From: Rugosimonospora acidiphila
GTDB lineage: Bacteria; Actinomycetota; Actinomycetes; Mycobacteriales; Micromonosporaceae
DNA: 64,000 nt
Assembly: GCF_039543385.1 (NCBI RefSeq)
Contig: NZ_BAABJQ010000003.1
Location: 62,001-126,000, forward strand
Direction of reading: 5' to 3'
The notes beneath the pieces are model-generated. The model was not told where the DNA came from, ran no database searches, and saw nothing but the letters and a program-made list of their open reading frames with translations. The translations under genes and the position numbers were made by a program. Every line of letters starts with the position of its first letter. Within the stretch, counting starts at the first letter, position 1. Below are positions 16,536-24,104 of this stretch, piece by piece.

Positions 16536-17183
16536 ATGTCGACCAGTAGTCGCGGGTCGAAGTGGTTCTGGTGGGCCATGGGCATCGTCGGTGCGGTGGT
16601 CGCGGCGTACCTCGTCGGGGTTCTCGGTCTCGATGGCGGCGATGGCAAGGCGCGCGGGGTGGACGGGTCGAGCGGGTTGGTCACGGGCAGCCAGCAGAGC
16701 CCTCGCGCGCTTGATCCGGTTGTATCTGATTCGGCCGTGGCCGCCCCCACAGTGCCTGATGCGACGGTGCCTGATGCGACGGTGCCTGATGTCACCGTGC
16801 CTGATCCGGTCGTGCGTGATCCCGCCACCCCCGGGCCGGATGGCGCCGCACGGGTCGGTCGCTACGTGGGGCAGGCGCAGAACGCGGGCTTGATCGGGTA
16901 TGTCACCTTGACGATCGACAGCGTGGACAGCGACAGCGGCGCGGCCGTCGGGCGGATCGGCTGGTCGGGCCAACTGGTCGGCGTGGGGACGCTGCGGGGC
17001 ACGGTTTCGGCGTCGAGCGCCAGACTCAACGGCGTCGTCGACTCGCCAAGCGGCCCGTGGAACACCCAGGTCGCCTGCCAATTCGTCGGGGGTAGCGGGG
17101 TCAACTGCGACTACACCCTGCAGTCCGCGATCGCCGACGGCCGGCTCCCGCAACGGGGCAGCCTCACTGCCACCCGCCAGTGA
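16536..17183 (+). CDS. Hypothetical single-span membrane-anchored protein with VPDAT repeats
   Basis: A 215-residue protein of unknown function. One N-terminal membrane helix (about residues 10-32) is followed by a linker with repeats of the type TVPDA (residues about 72-92, encoded by 15-nt direct repeats) and then a globular, probably beta-rich domain (about 105-215) with two cysteines that could form a disulfide. The layout suggests an extracellular domain held away from the membrane by a stalk. The start lacks a good ribosome-binding site and is uncertain. Confidence 0.65.
   Translation: MSTSSRGSKWFWWAMGIVGAVVAAYLVGVLGLDGGDGKARGVDGSSGLVTGSQQSPRALDPVVSDSAVAAPTVPDATVPDATVPDVTVPDPVVRDPATPGPDGAARVGRYVGQAQNAGLIGYVTLTIDSVDSDSGAAVGRIGWSGQLVGVGTLRGTVSASSARLNGVVDSPSGPWNTQVACQFVGGSGVNCDYTLQSAIADGRLPQRGSLTATRQ
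16757..16816 (+). repeat. 15-nt in-frame tandem repeats in the stalk region
   Basis: About four degenerate copies of a GTGCCTGATGCGACG-type unit encode the T-V-P-D-A stalk of the membrane-anchored protein. Changes in copy number would keep the reading frame. Confidence 0.6.
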
Positions 17184-17227
17184 GCGCCGTCCTCACCCTT
17201 AACGCCGCCGGGACTGCCGCTCGCGGC

Positions 17228-18175
17228 TCAGGCGGCCGAGCGGAACTGCTCGTACCGCTGCTCCAGCCGGGTCGGGTCTGGCTGGTCGCGGCGGGACCGG
17301 GGCAGGAAGAGCGCGGAGCCGTGCATCTCCTGCAGACCGTGGCGCAGCATCGGCCCATCGATCTCGGCCAGGATGTCCTGGCGCACCTCGACGACGCGGT
17401 CCGGTCGGATGCCGATGATGTTCGCGTCGTACGCCGCATGGTGAATCTTGCACATCGCCAGGCCGTTCGGCACGACGGGCTCTCCGCGATCCTGGCGGTC
17501 GGGGATGATGTGCGCGGCGTCCAGCAGGGGCGCGTGGCCGAGCCGGCACAGCGCGCACCGGGCCTCGTACGCGCGCAGCACCATCGGGCGAAACACCATC
17601 TGGTGCAGCCGGTGCAGGGTAAGCCGGCGCGTGTACCGGCGCTCCAGTGAGTCGAGCGAGTCCAGTGAGTCCAGCGAGTTCAGGGTGCCGGCCGGGCCGT
17701 CGGCGGGTTCGCCCAGGTCCACCACGAACTCGTGCCGCTGCCGGTTCTCCTCGACCAGATAGACGGGGTAGATGGCGTGGTAGACACCCCTGGCCACTGG
17801 GTAGAAGTAGGCCAGCGGGGCGCGACGGAGCATGGCCTCGCGCAGCGCGCGGTTGTCCGCGTGCTCGGGATCGGTGCCCCGCCACTTGTAGCGCAGGATG
17901 CCGTCGCTGCCGAACTCGTCGGCGTACGGACGCTCGCCGCCGTGCGGCGTGTAGGTGGTACGGATGGTCAGCGCGGCCGACAGGCGTCCGGGCTTGCGGA
18001 TGCCGGGCTGGACGATCAGGCGTACCGGCTCGCCGTCGAACACGAACGAGTTGACGACGTCGTGCGGTATCCCGTCCTGGTGCACGGCAGCTACCCGGTC
18101 CAGATGGGTGAACATGGCCAACCGCATGCGCGCATCAAGGTCGTCACCCGCCGCCATGCGACGTTTATAGCCCAC
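17228..18175 (-). CDS. HNH endonuclease, McrA-like two-domain type
   Basis: A 315-residue putative nuclease. The C-terminal HNH domain (about 210-270) has CALCRLGHAPLLDAAHIIPD, then VVPNGLAMCKIHHAAYD; the paired CxxC, AAHI and KIHH give the zinc-anchored beta-beta-alpha-metal fold. The N-terminal domain (about 20-160) with DGILRYKWRGTDPEHADNRALREAM is typical of actinobacterial McrA/COG3440-type restriction proteins, possibly recognising modified DNA. Between them lies a four-copy LDS repeat. ATG 18175 or ATG 18157 may be the start. No methyltransferase is adjacent, which fits a modification-dependent enzyme. Confidence 0.82.
   Translation of the reverse strand: MGYKRRMAAGDDLDARMRLAMFTHLDRVAAVHQDGIPHDVVNSFVFDGEPVRLIVQPGIRKPGRLSAALTIRTTYTPHGGERPYADEFGSDGILRYKWRGTDPEHADNRALREAMLRRAPLAYFYPVARGVYHAIYPVYLVEENRQRHEFVVDLGEPADGPAGTLNSLDSLDSLDSLERRYTRRLTLHRLHQMVFRPMVLRAYEARCALCRLGHAPLLDAAHIIPDRQDRGEPVVPNGLAMCKIHHAAYDANIIGIRPDRVVEVRQDILAEIDGPMLRHGLQEMHGSALFLPRSRRDQPDPTRLEQRYEQFRSAA
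17643..17685 (-). repeat. 9-nt tandem repeat encoding the LDS linker
   Basis: Nine-nucleotide units of the type GAGTCCAGC on the plus strand encode four Leu-Asp-Ser triplets in the linker between the N-terminal and HNH domains. Copy-number changes would lengthen or shorten the linker without frameshift. Confidence 0.7.
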
Positions 18176-18230
18176 GCGCGAAGGAACGCGAAGCCCGCCA
18201 TGCCGGCGTTTCCGGCGGGGGCGGATCCGC

Positions 18231-19475
18231 TCAGCCCTGGTCGGCCATGGCCAGCAGCTCGGCGATGTGCAGCACGCGCACCTTGGAGCGGCGCCGGTGC
18301 AGCCCGCCGATCAGCTGGCGCTGGCAGCCCGGGTTGACCACGATGAGGTAGTCGATGCCGGCCGCCTCGATCTGGTCCAGCTTGGGGTCCAGTACCTTCC
18401 GGGAGTCCTTCGGGCGCAGCAGGGCGTACGTGCCCGCCGCCCCGCAGCAGGAGCCGGCGTCCGGCAGTTCGACGTAGTCGGCGACCTGGCGCAGCAGCTC
18501 CCGGGGCTCCCGGTACACGCCCAGCCCGTTGCGCAGGTGGCAGGAGTCCTGCAGGGCCACCCGGGCGCGCCGGCCGTCCACCCGTACCTCGCCGAACGAG
18601 GTGCCGGTCAGGTACTGGGAGAGTTCGACCACCCGGTCCCGGCCGAGCACCCCGGCCAGGTGGGCCGCGCAGCCGCCCGAGGTCGTCACGATCCGGCCCG
18701 GCAGCGCCTCGCCCAGCTCCCGCGCCAGGCGTTCGCCGCCGGCCAGGTCTCCGTTGTGCGCGTGCAGCGCACCGCAGCAGCCCTGGTCGGTGGGGACGGC
18801 CAGGTCCGGCGCCAGCCCGGCCGCGGCCCGGCTGACCTTGGGGAACAGCCCGCGTTCGAAGCACCCGAGCATGAGCTGATCCGGCCCGGACCCGGCGGGC
18901 TCGGCACCGGCCGGCACGGCCTGGCCGGCACCGGCCGGCGTGACCTGGGAGGAGGCGGCCGGCGCGGCCGGGGAGGGAACGTCCGGCGCGGCAACCTGGG
19001 ACGCAGCGGCCTGCCGCGGGATGGCGGGCCCGGCGACCGCCCTTCGAGGGCGGCGGTGGGCGGCGCCACGAACCAGGCCCATCAGGCGCAGCGCCCAGCG
19101 CCGCCCGGCGGCCAGCGTCAGCAGCCGCGCCAGCGGGGGACGGTGGGGCCCCTGCCACTGCTGCACCCGCCACTGCTCGAGCAGTTGGCCGTACTGCACG
19201 CCGGCCGGGCAGACCGGTTCGCAAGCCCGGCAGCCCAGGCAGAACGAGGACTGCTCGCGCAGGGTGGGGTCGTCGGCGGGGAGGCTGCCGTCGTTGAGCG
19301 CGCGCATCAGGGTGATTCGGCCGCGTGGGGAGGATGCCTCGTCCCCGGTGAGCTTGTATGTGGGGCAGGCCGGTAGGCAGAAGCCGCAGGAGATGCAGCG
19401 GTCCAGCAGTTCCTGGTCGAAGATGCCGCGACCGGTGCGGGCGGCCGCCGCCAGCGGCAGTTCTTGCTCGATCAT
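18231..19475 (-). CDS. Fe-S subunit of a 2-hydroxyacid oxidase (GlcF/LldE-like), likely D-lactate oxidation
   Basis: A 414-residue iron-sulfur protein. Two ferredoxin motifs, CISCGFCLPACP and CLGCRACEPVCP, bind two [4Fe-4S] clusters (residues about 28-95). Two CCG domains follow (DQGCCGALHAHNGD and AGSCCGAAGTYALL). Between them lies an unusual Pro/Ala-rich linker of about 45 residues. The family transfers electrons from the flavin subunit to the respiratory chain. ATG 19475 overlaps the stop of the flavin subunit (ATGA). Because the operon also encodes muropeptide functions and the divergent operon encodes MurQ, which releases D-lactate, I infer D-lactate rather than glycolate as substrate. 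Confidence 0.85.
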   Translation of the reverse strand: MIEQELPLAAAARTGRGIFDQELLDRCISCGFCLPACPTYKLTGDEASSPRGRITLMRALNDGSLPADDPTLREQSSFCLGCRACEPVCPAGVQYGQLLEQWRVQQWQGPHRPPLARLLTLAAGRRWALRLMGLVRGAAHRRPRRAVAGPAIPRQAAASQVAAPDVPSPAAPAASSQVTPAGAGQAVPAGAEPAGSGPDQLMLGCFERGLFPKVSRAAAGLAPDLAVPTDQGCCGALHAHNGDLAGGERLARELGEALPGRIVTTSGGCAAHLAGVLGRDRVVELSQYLTGTSFGEVRVDGRRARVALQDSCHLRNGLGVYREPRELLRQVADYVELPDAGSCCGAAGTYALLRPKDSRKVLDPKLDQIEAAGIDYLIVVNPGCQRQLIGGLHRRRSKVRVLHIAELLAMADQG

Positions 19476-20857
19476 GAGCCCAGCTTTCCGGGGTTGAGGA
19501 TGCCGGCGGGGTCGAACGCCGCCTTGATCCGGCGCAGCAGGGCGAGTTGGTCGCTGCCGAGCCGGGCCTCCAGGTGGGGCAGTTTGGCGGATCCGACACC
19601 GTGCTCGCCGGTGATGGTGCCGCCGAGTTCGATCGCGGCGGCGAAGATGTCGGCGAAGGCCGCCTCGGCGCGAGCGATGGCGTCGGTGTCCCGGGCGTCG
19701 GGCAGCACGCAGGTCGGGTGCAGGTTGCCGTCGCCGGCGTGGCCGAAGGTGGCCACGGTGACCTGGTGCTTGTCCGCGATCGCGCCGATCCGCTCGACCA
19801 TCTCGGCCAGCCTCGGCCGGGGCACGCTGGCGTCCTCCAGGATGGTCAGCGCGCCGAGCCGCGACAGCGCCGGCAGCGAGCAGCGCCTGGCCTCCAGCAG
19901 CGCCTCGGCCTGTGCCACGTCGCTGGCGGTGGTCACGTCGATCGCGCCCTCGGCCACGCACGAGTCCGCGATGTGCCGCAGGTGCCCGTCCACTGTGGAC
20001 TCGTCGCCGTCGTCGCCGAACAGCAGCAGGGCGCCGGCGTCGGTGCGCAGGCCCAGCCCCGCATACGCCTCGACGGCCTCGATGCAGCGCTGGTCCAGGA
20101 ACTCCAGGGTCGCCGGCACCACGCCGCCGCGCAGTACCCGGGACACCGCCCGGCCGGCCGCGGCGAGGTCGGGGAAATATGCCAGCCCGGTACGCGCGGT
20201 GGCCGGCTTGGGCAGCAGAGCCACGGTCACCTCGGTGATCACGGCGAGGGTGCCCTCGGAGCCGGTGAGCAGCCGGGTCAGGTCGTACCCGGCGACGTCC
20301 TTCCACAGCCGGCCACCGGTGCGGATCACCTCGCCGGTGGGCAGCACGGCGGTCAGCCCGAGCACGTAGTTGCGGGTCACCCCGTATTTGAGGCCGCGCA
20401 GGCCGCCCGCGCTGGTGGCGACGTTGCCGCCGATGGTGGCCACGGTGCGGCTGCCGGGGTCCGGCGGGTACAGCAGCCCGGCGGCGTCGACCGCGTTGGC
20501 CAGGGCGGCGGTGCTCACCCCCGGCTCGACCCGGGCGAGCAACTCCTCGTTGCTGACCTCGAGGATGCGGTTGAGCCGGGTCAGCACCAGCACGATGCCG
20601 CCGTGCAGGGCCACCGTGCCGGCGCACAGGTTGGAGCCGGCGCCGCGGGGCACCACCGGGATGGCCTCGGCGGTGGCCAGCGCCAGGATGCGTGACACCT
20701 GGTCGGTGTCGGACGGGTGCACCACCACGTCGGGTACGGCGTGGAACAGGGGAGTGGCGTCGCGCGCGAACGCGGCCAGCTCGCCCGGTGCGACGTGTAC
20801 GTGCTGCGGGCCCACGATGTCCCGCAGCTTCTCCAGGACCGCGTTCGACACTGCCAT
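19472..20857 (-). CDS. FAD-binding subunit of a 2-hydroxyacid oxidase (GlcD/D-lactate dehydrogenase-like)
   Basis: A 461-residue VAO-family flavoprotein. The FAD domain holds VVPRGAGSNLCAG (residues about 68-80), DPGSRTVATIGGNVATSAGG and TGSEGTLAVITEVTVALLP. The cap domain ends with the signature FGHAGDGNLHP and GEHGVG, with the metal/active-site histidines. ATG 20857 is preferred because GGAGG lies 7 nt upstream; GTG 20863 overlaps the previous stop but is too close to that site. Oxidises a D-2-hydroxyacid; operon context points to D-lactate from MurNAc. Confidence 0.88.
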   Translation of the reverse strand: MAVSNAVLEKLRDIVGPQHVHVAPGELAAFARDATPLFHAVPDVVVHPSDTDQVSRILALATAEAIPVVPRGAGSNLCAGTVALHGGIVLVLTRLNRILEVSNEELLARVEPGVSTAALANAVDAAGLLYPPDPGSRTVATIGGNVATSAGGLRGLKYGVTRNYVLGLTAVLPTGEVIRTGGRLWKDVAGYDLTRLLTGSEGTLAVITEVTVALLPKPATARTGLAYFPDLAAAGRAVSRVLRGGVVPATLEFLDQRCIEAVEAYAGLGLRTDAGALLLFGDDGDESTVDGHLRHIADSCVAEGAIDVTTASDVAQAEALLEARRCSLPALSRLGALTILEDASVPRPRLAEMVERIGAIADKHQVTVATFGHAGDGNLHPTCVLPDARDTDAIARAEAAFADIFAAAIELGGTITGEHGVGSAKLPHLEARLGSDQLALLRRIKAAFDPAGILNPGKLGS

Positions 20858-20859
20858 GC

Positions 20860-21939
20860 TCACACCTCCACTGTATTGTCCGCGATTCCGGTCACGCCCA
20901 GCCCGGGCGCGTCGGGCAGCACGACGACCGGCCCGTCGTACCCGATGCCGCCCTCGACCGGCGAGCGGGCGAGCCACCACGCGGCGTCCAGGTCCGAGGT
21001 CAGCGTCGTGCCGCACGCGGCGACGAGGCTGGCGGCGGCGCCCACCCCGACCGGGCTCTCCATCATCGAGCCGACCATCGTGCCGACGCCGTGCTCCTCG
21101 GCCAGGCGCAACAGCACCCGGCCGGCCGACAGGCCGCCGCACTTGGCCAGCTTCACATTGACCAGGTCGGCGGCGCCGCGACGGATCACCTCGACCAGGT
21201 CGCGCACCCCGAAGACCGACTCGTCGGCCAGGATCGGCAGGTCCACCCGGTCGCGCACCCAGGCCATCCCGTCCAGGTCCCAGGCCGGGACCGGCTGCTC
21301 CACCAGTTCGAGGTTGAGCCCCTCGTCGTGCAGCGCCCGGATCACCCCGACCGCCTGCCGGGGAGTCCACGCCTGGTTGGCGTCGACCCGGATCGTCACG
21401 TCGGGGCCGGCCGCCTGGCGTACCGCGCGCACCCGGGCGACGTCGGTCGCCGGGTCGGCGCCGACCTTCACCTTGAGCACCCCGAAGCCGTCGGCGACCC
21501 GGGCCGCCGCGGCGTCGGCCGCCTCGTCGGCGGACAGGGTCACGTCCGTCGGTACCCGCAGGGCGGTGCCGCCCAGCAGGCGTACCAGCGGTATCCCCAG
21601 CCGCTGGGCGGCCAAATCGTGCAGCGCGATGTCCAGCGCGGCCTTGGCCGCCTCGTTGCCGGCCACGGCCGTGCGCACCGCGCGGCAGTTCGCGGTCAGC
21701 TCGTCGGGGTCGCGGCCGACCAGCAGCGGGCCCATCACCTGGGCGACGCAGGCCTCGGTGCCCTCGACCGACGCCCCGGTCACCTGGAGCACCTGCGGGC
21801 CCTCGCCGAAGCCGCGGTGCCCGTCGCCGTCGCGCACCTCGACGATCAGGGTGCGCACCGTGCCGGTGCGCCGCAACGCGGTGACGAACGGGGTGTGCAG
21901 CGGCGCCTCCACCCGGTGGGTCAGAACCTGGGTGATCAT
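20860..21939 (-). CDS. Dipeptide epimerase (L-Ala-D/L-Glu epimerase type, enolase superfamily)
   Basis: A 359-residue enzyme of the muconate-lactonizing subgroup. VLKVKVG gives the KxK catalytic lysine pair, RVDANQ, ELVEQP and LADES supply the three metal-binding acids, and VKLAKCGG the opposite catalytic lysine. SDLDAA near the C-terminus is the DxD motif that in dipeptide epimerases binds the amino group of the substrate. It would convert L-Ala-D-Glu from murein into L-Ala-L-Glu, which can then be hydrolysed. ATG 21939 overlaps the regulator stop by 4 nt. Confidence 0.86.
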   Translation of the reverse strand: MITQVLTHRVEAPLHTPFVTALRRTGTVRTLIVEVRDGDGHRGFGEGPQVLQVTGASVEGTEACVAQVMGPLLVGRDPDELTANCRAVRTAVAGNEAAKAALDIALHDLAAQRLGIPLVRLLGGTALRVPTDVTLSADEAADAAAARVADGFGVLKVKVGADPATDVARVRAVRQAAGPDVTIRVDANQAWTPRQAVGVIRALHDEGLNLELVEQPVPAWDLDGMAWVRDRVDLPILADESVFGVRDLVEVIRRGAADLVNVKLAKCGGLSAGRVLLRLAEEHGVGTMVGSMMESPVGVGAAASLVAACGTTLTSDLDAAWWLARSPVEGGIGYDGPVVVLPDAPGLGVTGIADNTVEV

Positions 21940-22814
21940 CGGGCCGGGTACCGGCGGTCGTGCACGGCCGCGTAGGTCAGCTCGAGCGCCTGCATGGCGT
22001 TGTCGTACGAGCGCTGGGCGATGGCGACGAACAGGCAGTCCACCACGGCGAGCTGAGCGATGCGGCTGGCGGTCGCGCCGGAGCGGAAGGTGGTCTCCCG
22101 GGCCGCCGTGGTCAGCACCAGGTCGGCGTGCTCGGTCAGCGGGGAGGAGGCGAAGTTGGTGATGGCGATGGTGGTGGCGCCGCGGGAGCCGGCCAGCCGC
22201 AACGACTCGACGGTGTCGATCGTGGTGCCGGTGTGCGAGATGGCGACCGCGACGTCCCGGTCGGTCAGCAGCGAGGCCGAGGTCAGCGCCGCGTGCGGAT
22301 CGGGCCAGGCAAAGGCGAACAGTCCGATGCGGTGCAGCTTCTGGTGCAGGTCCTGGCACACGAAGCCGCTGGCGCCGACGCCGTAGAGGTCGATGCGCCG
22401 GGCGGTATTGACCGCCTCGGCCGACCGGGCGAGCGCCCCGATGTCCAATGTGGAGGTGGTGTCCTCGATGGCCCGCGCGTCGCTGAAGCCAATCTTGTGG
22501 ACGATGTCGGCGAGGCTGTCGGTGGGGCTGATGTCGCCGTCGACGTGGCCCTCCGCGCCGAACCGGGCCTCCTCCCTGGTCGCCGCGCGGGCCAGGGCCA
22601 GCCGCAGCTCGGGGAAGCGCTCCATGCCCAGCGACCGGCACAGCCGCATCACGGTGGTCTCGCTCGTGTTGCACTGCCGGGCCAGCGCGCTGATGGACAG
22701 CTCCGCGGCGGCGGCCGGATCGGCCAGTACCGTCTCGGCGACGCGGCGCTCGGCCGGCCGCAGCGAGGGCAGCGCGCCCCTGATGCGCACCAGGATGTCG
22801 GCGTCGGCGCTCAT
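21936..22814 (-). CDS. MurR/RpiR-family transcriptional regulator
   Basis: A 292-residue regulator. The N-terminal helix-turn-helix (about 35-75) reads LSISALARQCNTSETTVMRLCRSLG. The SIS domain (about 130-265), with LYGVGASG and ISHTGTTIDTVES, binds a phosphosugar, expected here to be MurNAc-6-phosphate or GlcNAc-6-phosphate. Both neighbouring genes overlap it by 4 nt. It probably controls both divergent operons from the 187-bp spacer beginning at 23918. Confidence 0.93.
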   Translation of the reverse strand: MSADADILVRIRGALPSLRPAERRVAETVLADPAAAAELSISALARQCNTSETTVMRLCRSLGMERFPELRLALARAATREEARFGAEGHVDGDISPTDSLADIVHKIGFSDARAIEDTTSTLDIGALARSAEAVNTARRIDLYGVGASGFVCQDLHQKLHRIGLFAFAWPDPHAALTSASLLTDRDVAVAISHTGTTIDTVESLRLAGSRGATTIAITNFASSPLTEHADLVLTTAARETTFRSGATASRIAQLAVVDCLFVAIAQRSYDNAMQALELTYAAVHDRRYPAR

Positions 22815-23917
22815 CTCTGCCCGCCCGGGTGAGCCTGCGCGGCGAGCGCCGCCACCTCGCGGCGCAGTCCGGACACGTCGGCCCAGTCGCGGCTGGGGTG
22901 CACGCGGTTGGTCAGCAGCACCACCACCAGTTCGCGTCCCCGGTCGACGACCAGCGAGGTGCCCGTGAAGCCGGTGTGCCCGAACGCGCCGGACCCGGCC
23001 AGCGGGCCCATGAAACCGGGGTCGTCGACGCGCAGGCCGAGCCCGTGGCGGAAGCCCGGGTCGACCCCGGCCGGCAGTTGGTCGCGGGTCATCTGGTCAA
23101 CCGTCTCCTCGCTCAGTACACGCACCCCGTCCAGCGCACCGTAGCAGCGGAGCATCTCGCCCAGGCGGGCCAACTCGCTCGCGGTGCCGAAGATGCCGGC
23201 GTGGCCGACGGTGCCGCCCAACGACCACGAATTCTCGTCGTGCACCTCGCCGCGCACCATGCCCCGGTGCTCGGCCGGTTCGTACTCGGTGGCGGCCACC
23301 CGCGGCAGCTTGTCGGCCGGCGGGAGGTACCCGGTGTCCACCAGCCCGAGCGGCCCGGTGACCCGTTCGCGTACCAGCTCCGGCAGGGTCCGGCCGGTGA
23401 CCCGCTCGGCGAGCAGGCCGACGGTCAGGTACCCGATGTCGGAGTACTCGAAGCCGGTGCCCGGGGTGCGCACCAGCGGGGCGTTGAGGATCGCCTCGAC
23501 CCGCGAGCGCCGGTCGGGCCAGTCGGTCCACAGGGACAGCAGGGCGGGCAGCCCAGAGGTGTGGGTGAGCAGCCGGCGCGGCGTCACCCGGGTGCGCTCG
23601 CCGTCGGCGAAGCTGGGCAGCCAGGTCGCCACCGGCTCGTCGAGGCCGAGGGCTCCCTCCTCGACCAGGCTCAGCACCATGGTCGTGACATAGACCTTGG
23701 TGATGGACGCGAGATCGAAGATGGTGTCTCCGGTCACCGGACGGGATAATTCGGGAGAAATAGGCGTTCCGCTCGTATCCGCATAGATCGCCGTTTGTCC
23801 GGCTGTGGCGAATTGCTCAACTCGTCCCTGAAAGTGGATGAGCCCTACGGCGCCGCTGTACAACGGTCTAGGAGCCCCCGTAGCGCCCCTGACCAGCAGA
23901 TCCTCCAACTTGGCCAC
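22811..23917 (-). CDS. Class C beta-lactamase-like serine hydrolase
   Basis: A 368-residue penicillin-binding-protein-like hydrolase. The catalytic motif SxxK is seen as LASITKVY, the YxN-like element as YSDIGY, and the HTG triad near the end as GHTGFTG. No signal peptide is seen, so it probably acts in the cytoplasm. Related proteins accompany MurQ and NagZ in Bacillus-type murein recycling clusters; it may hydrolyse imported muropeptides. GTG 23917 is chosen: a TACCGT box lies 7 nt upstream, and the longer frame to 24049 runs through the promoter region. Confidence 0.83.
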   Translation of the reverse strand: MAKLEDLLVRGATGAPRPLYSGAVGLIHFQGRVEQFATAGQTAIYADTSGTPISPELSRPVTGDTIFDLASITKVYVTTMVLSLVEEGALGLDEPVATWLPSFADGERTRVTPRRLLTHTSGLPALLSLWTDWPDRRSRVEAILNAPLVRTPGTGFEYSDIGYLTVGLLAERVTGRTLPELVRERVTGPLGLVDTGYLPPADKLPRVAATEYEPAEHRGMVRGEVHDENSWSLGGTVGHAGIFGTASELARLGEMLRCYGALDGVRVLSEETVDQMTRDQLPAGVDPGFRHGLGLRVDDPGFMGPLAGSGAFGHTGFTGTSLVVDRGRELVVVLLTNRVHPSRDWADVSGLRREVAALAAQAHPGGQR

Positions 23918-24104
23918 GGACCGAACGGTAGCACCGTGGCAAGATTTAACACAAGAAACCAATTTCGCGTTAACTATTGACCTGGCCGGCGTGAGTTCCG
24001 ATACTCGTCGCCTAGGGCGCTCGCTCCGGCCGGTAACGACCGGGGCCACCGGCGCCGGTTAGTGGTCGCGACCCGCGGGTCGCGTAAGACCGGAGGTAGG
24101 GATC
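23918..24104. promoter_or_regulatory. Divergent control region of the muropeptide locus
   Basis: One short AT-richer region serves both operons. Rightward: TTGACC (23977-23982), 17-bp spacer, GATACT (24000-24005). Leftward: TTGTGT and TACCGT, 18 bp apart, leaderless. Between them TTAAC (23946-23950) and GTTAA (23969-23973) form an inverted pair with 18 bp spacing, a possible binding site for the MurR-like regulator. A GGAGGT site precedes GTG 24105. Confidence 0.55.
24067..24084. promoter_or_regulatory. 18-bp perfect palindrome in the transporter leader
   Basis: CGCGACCCGCGGGTCGCG is perfectly self-complementary and lies between the predicted transcription start (about 24012) and the ribosome-binding site (24092-24097) of the substrate-binding protein gene. 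It could be an operator or an mRNA hairpin. Confidence 0.5.
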
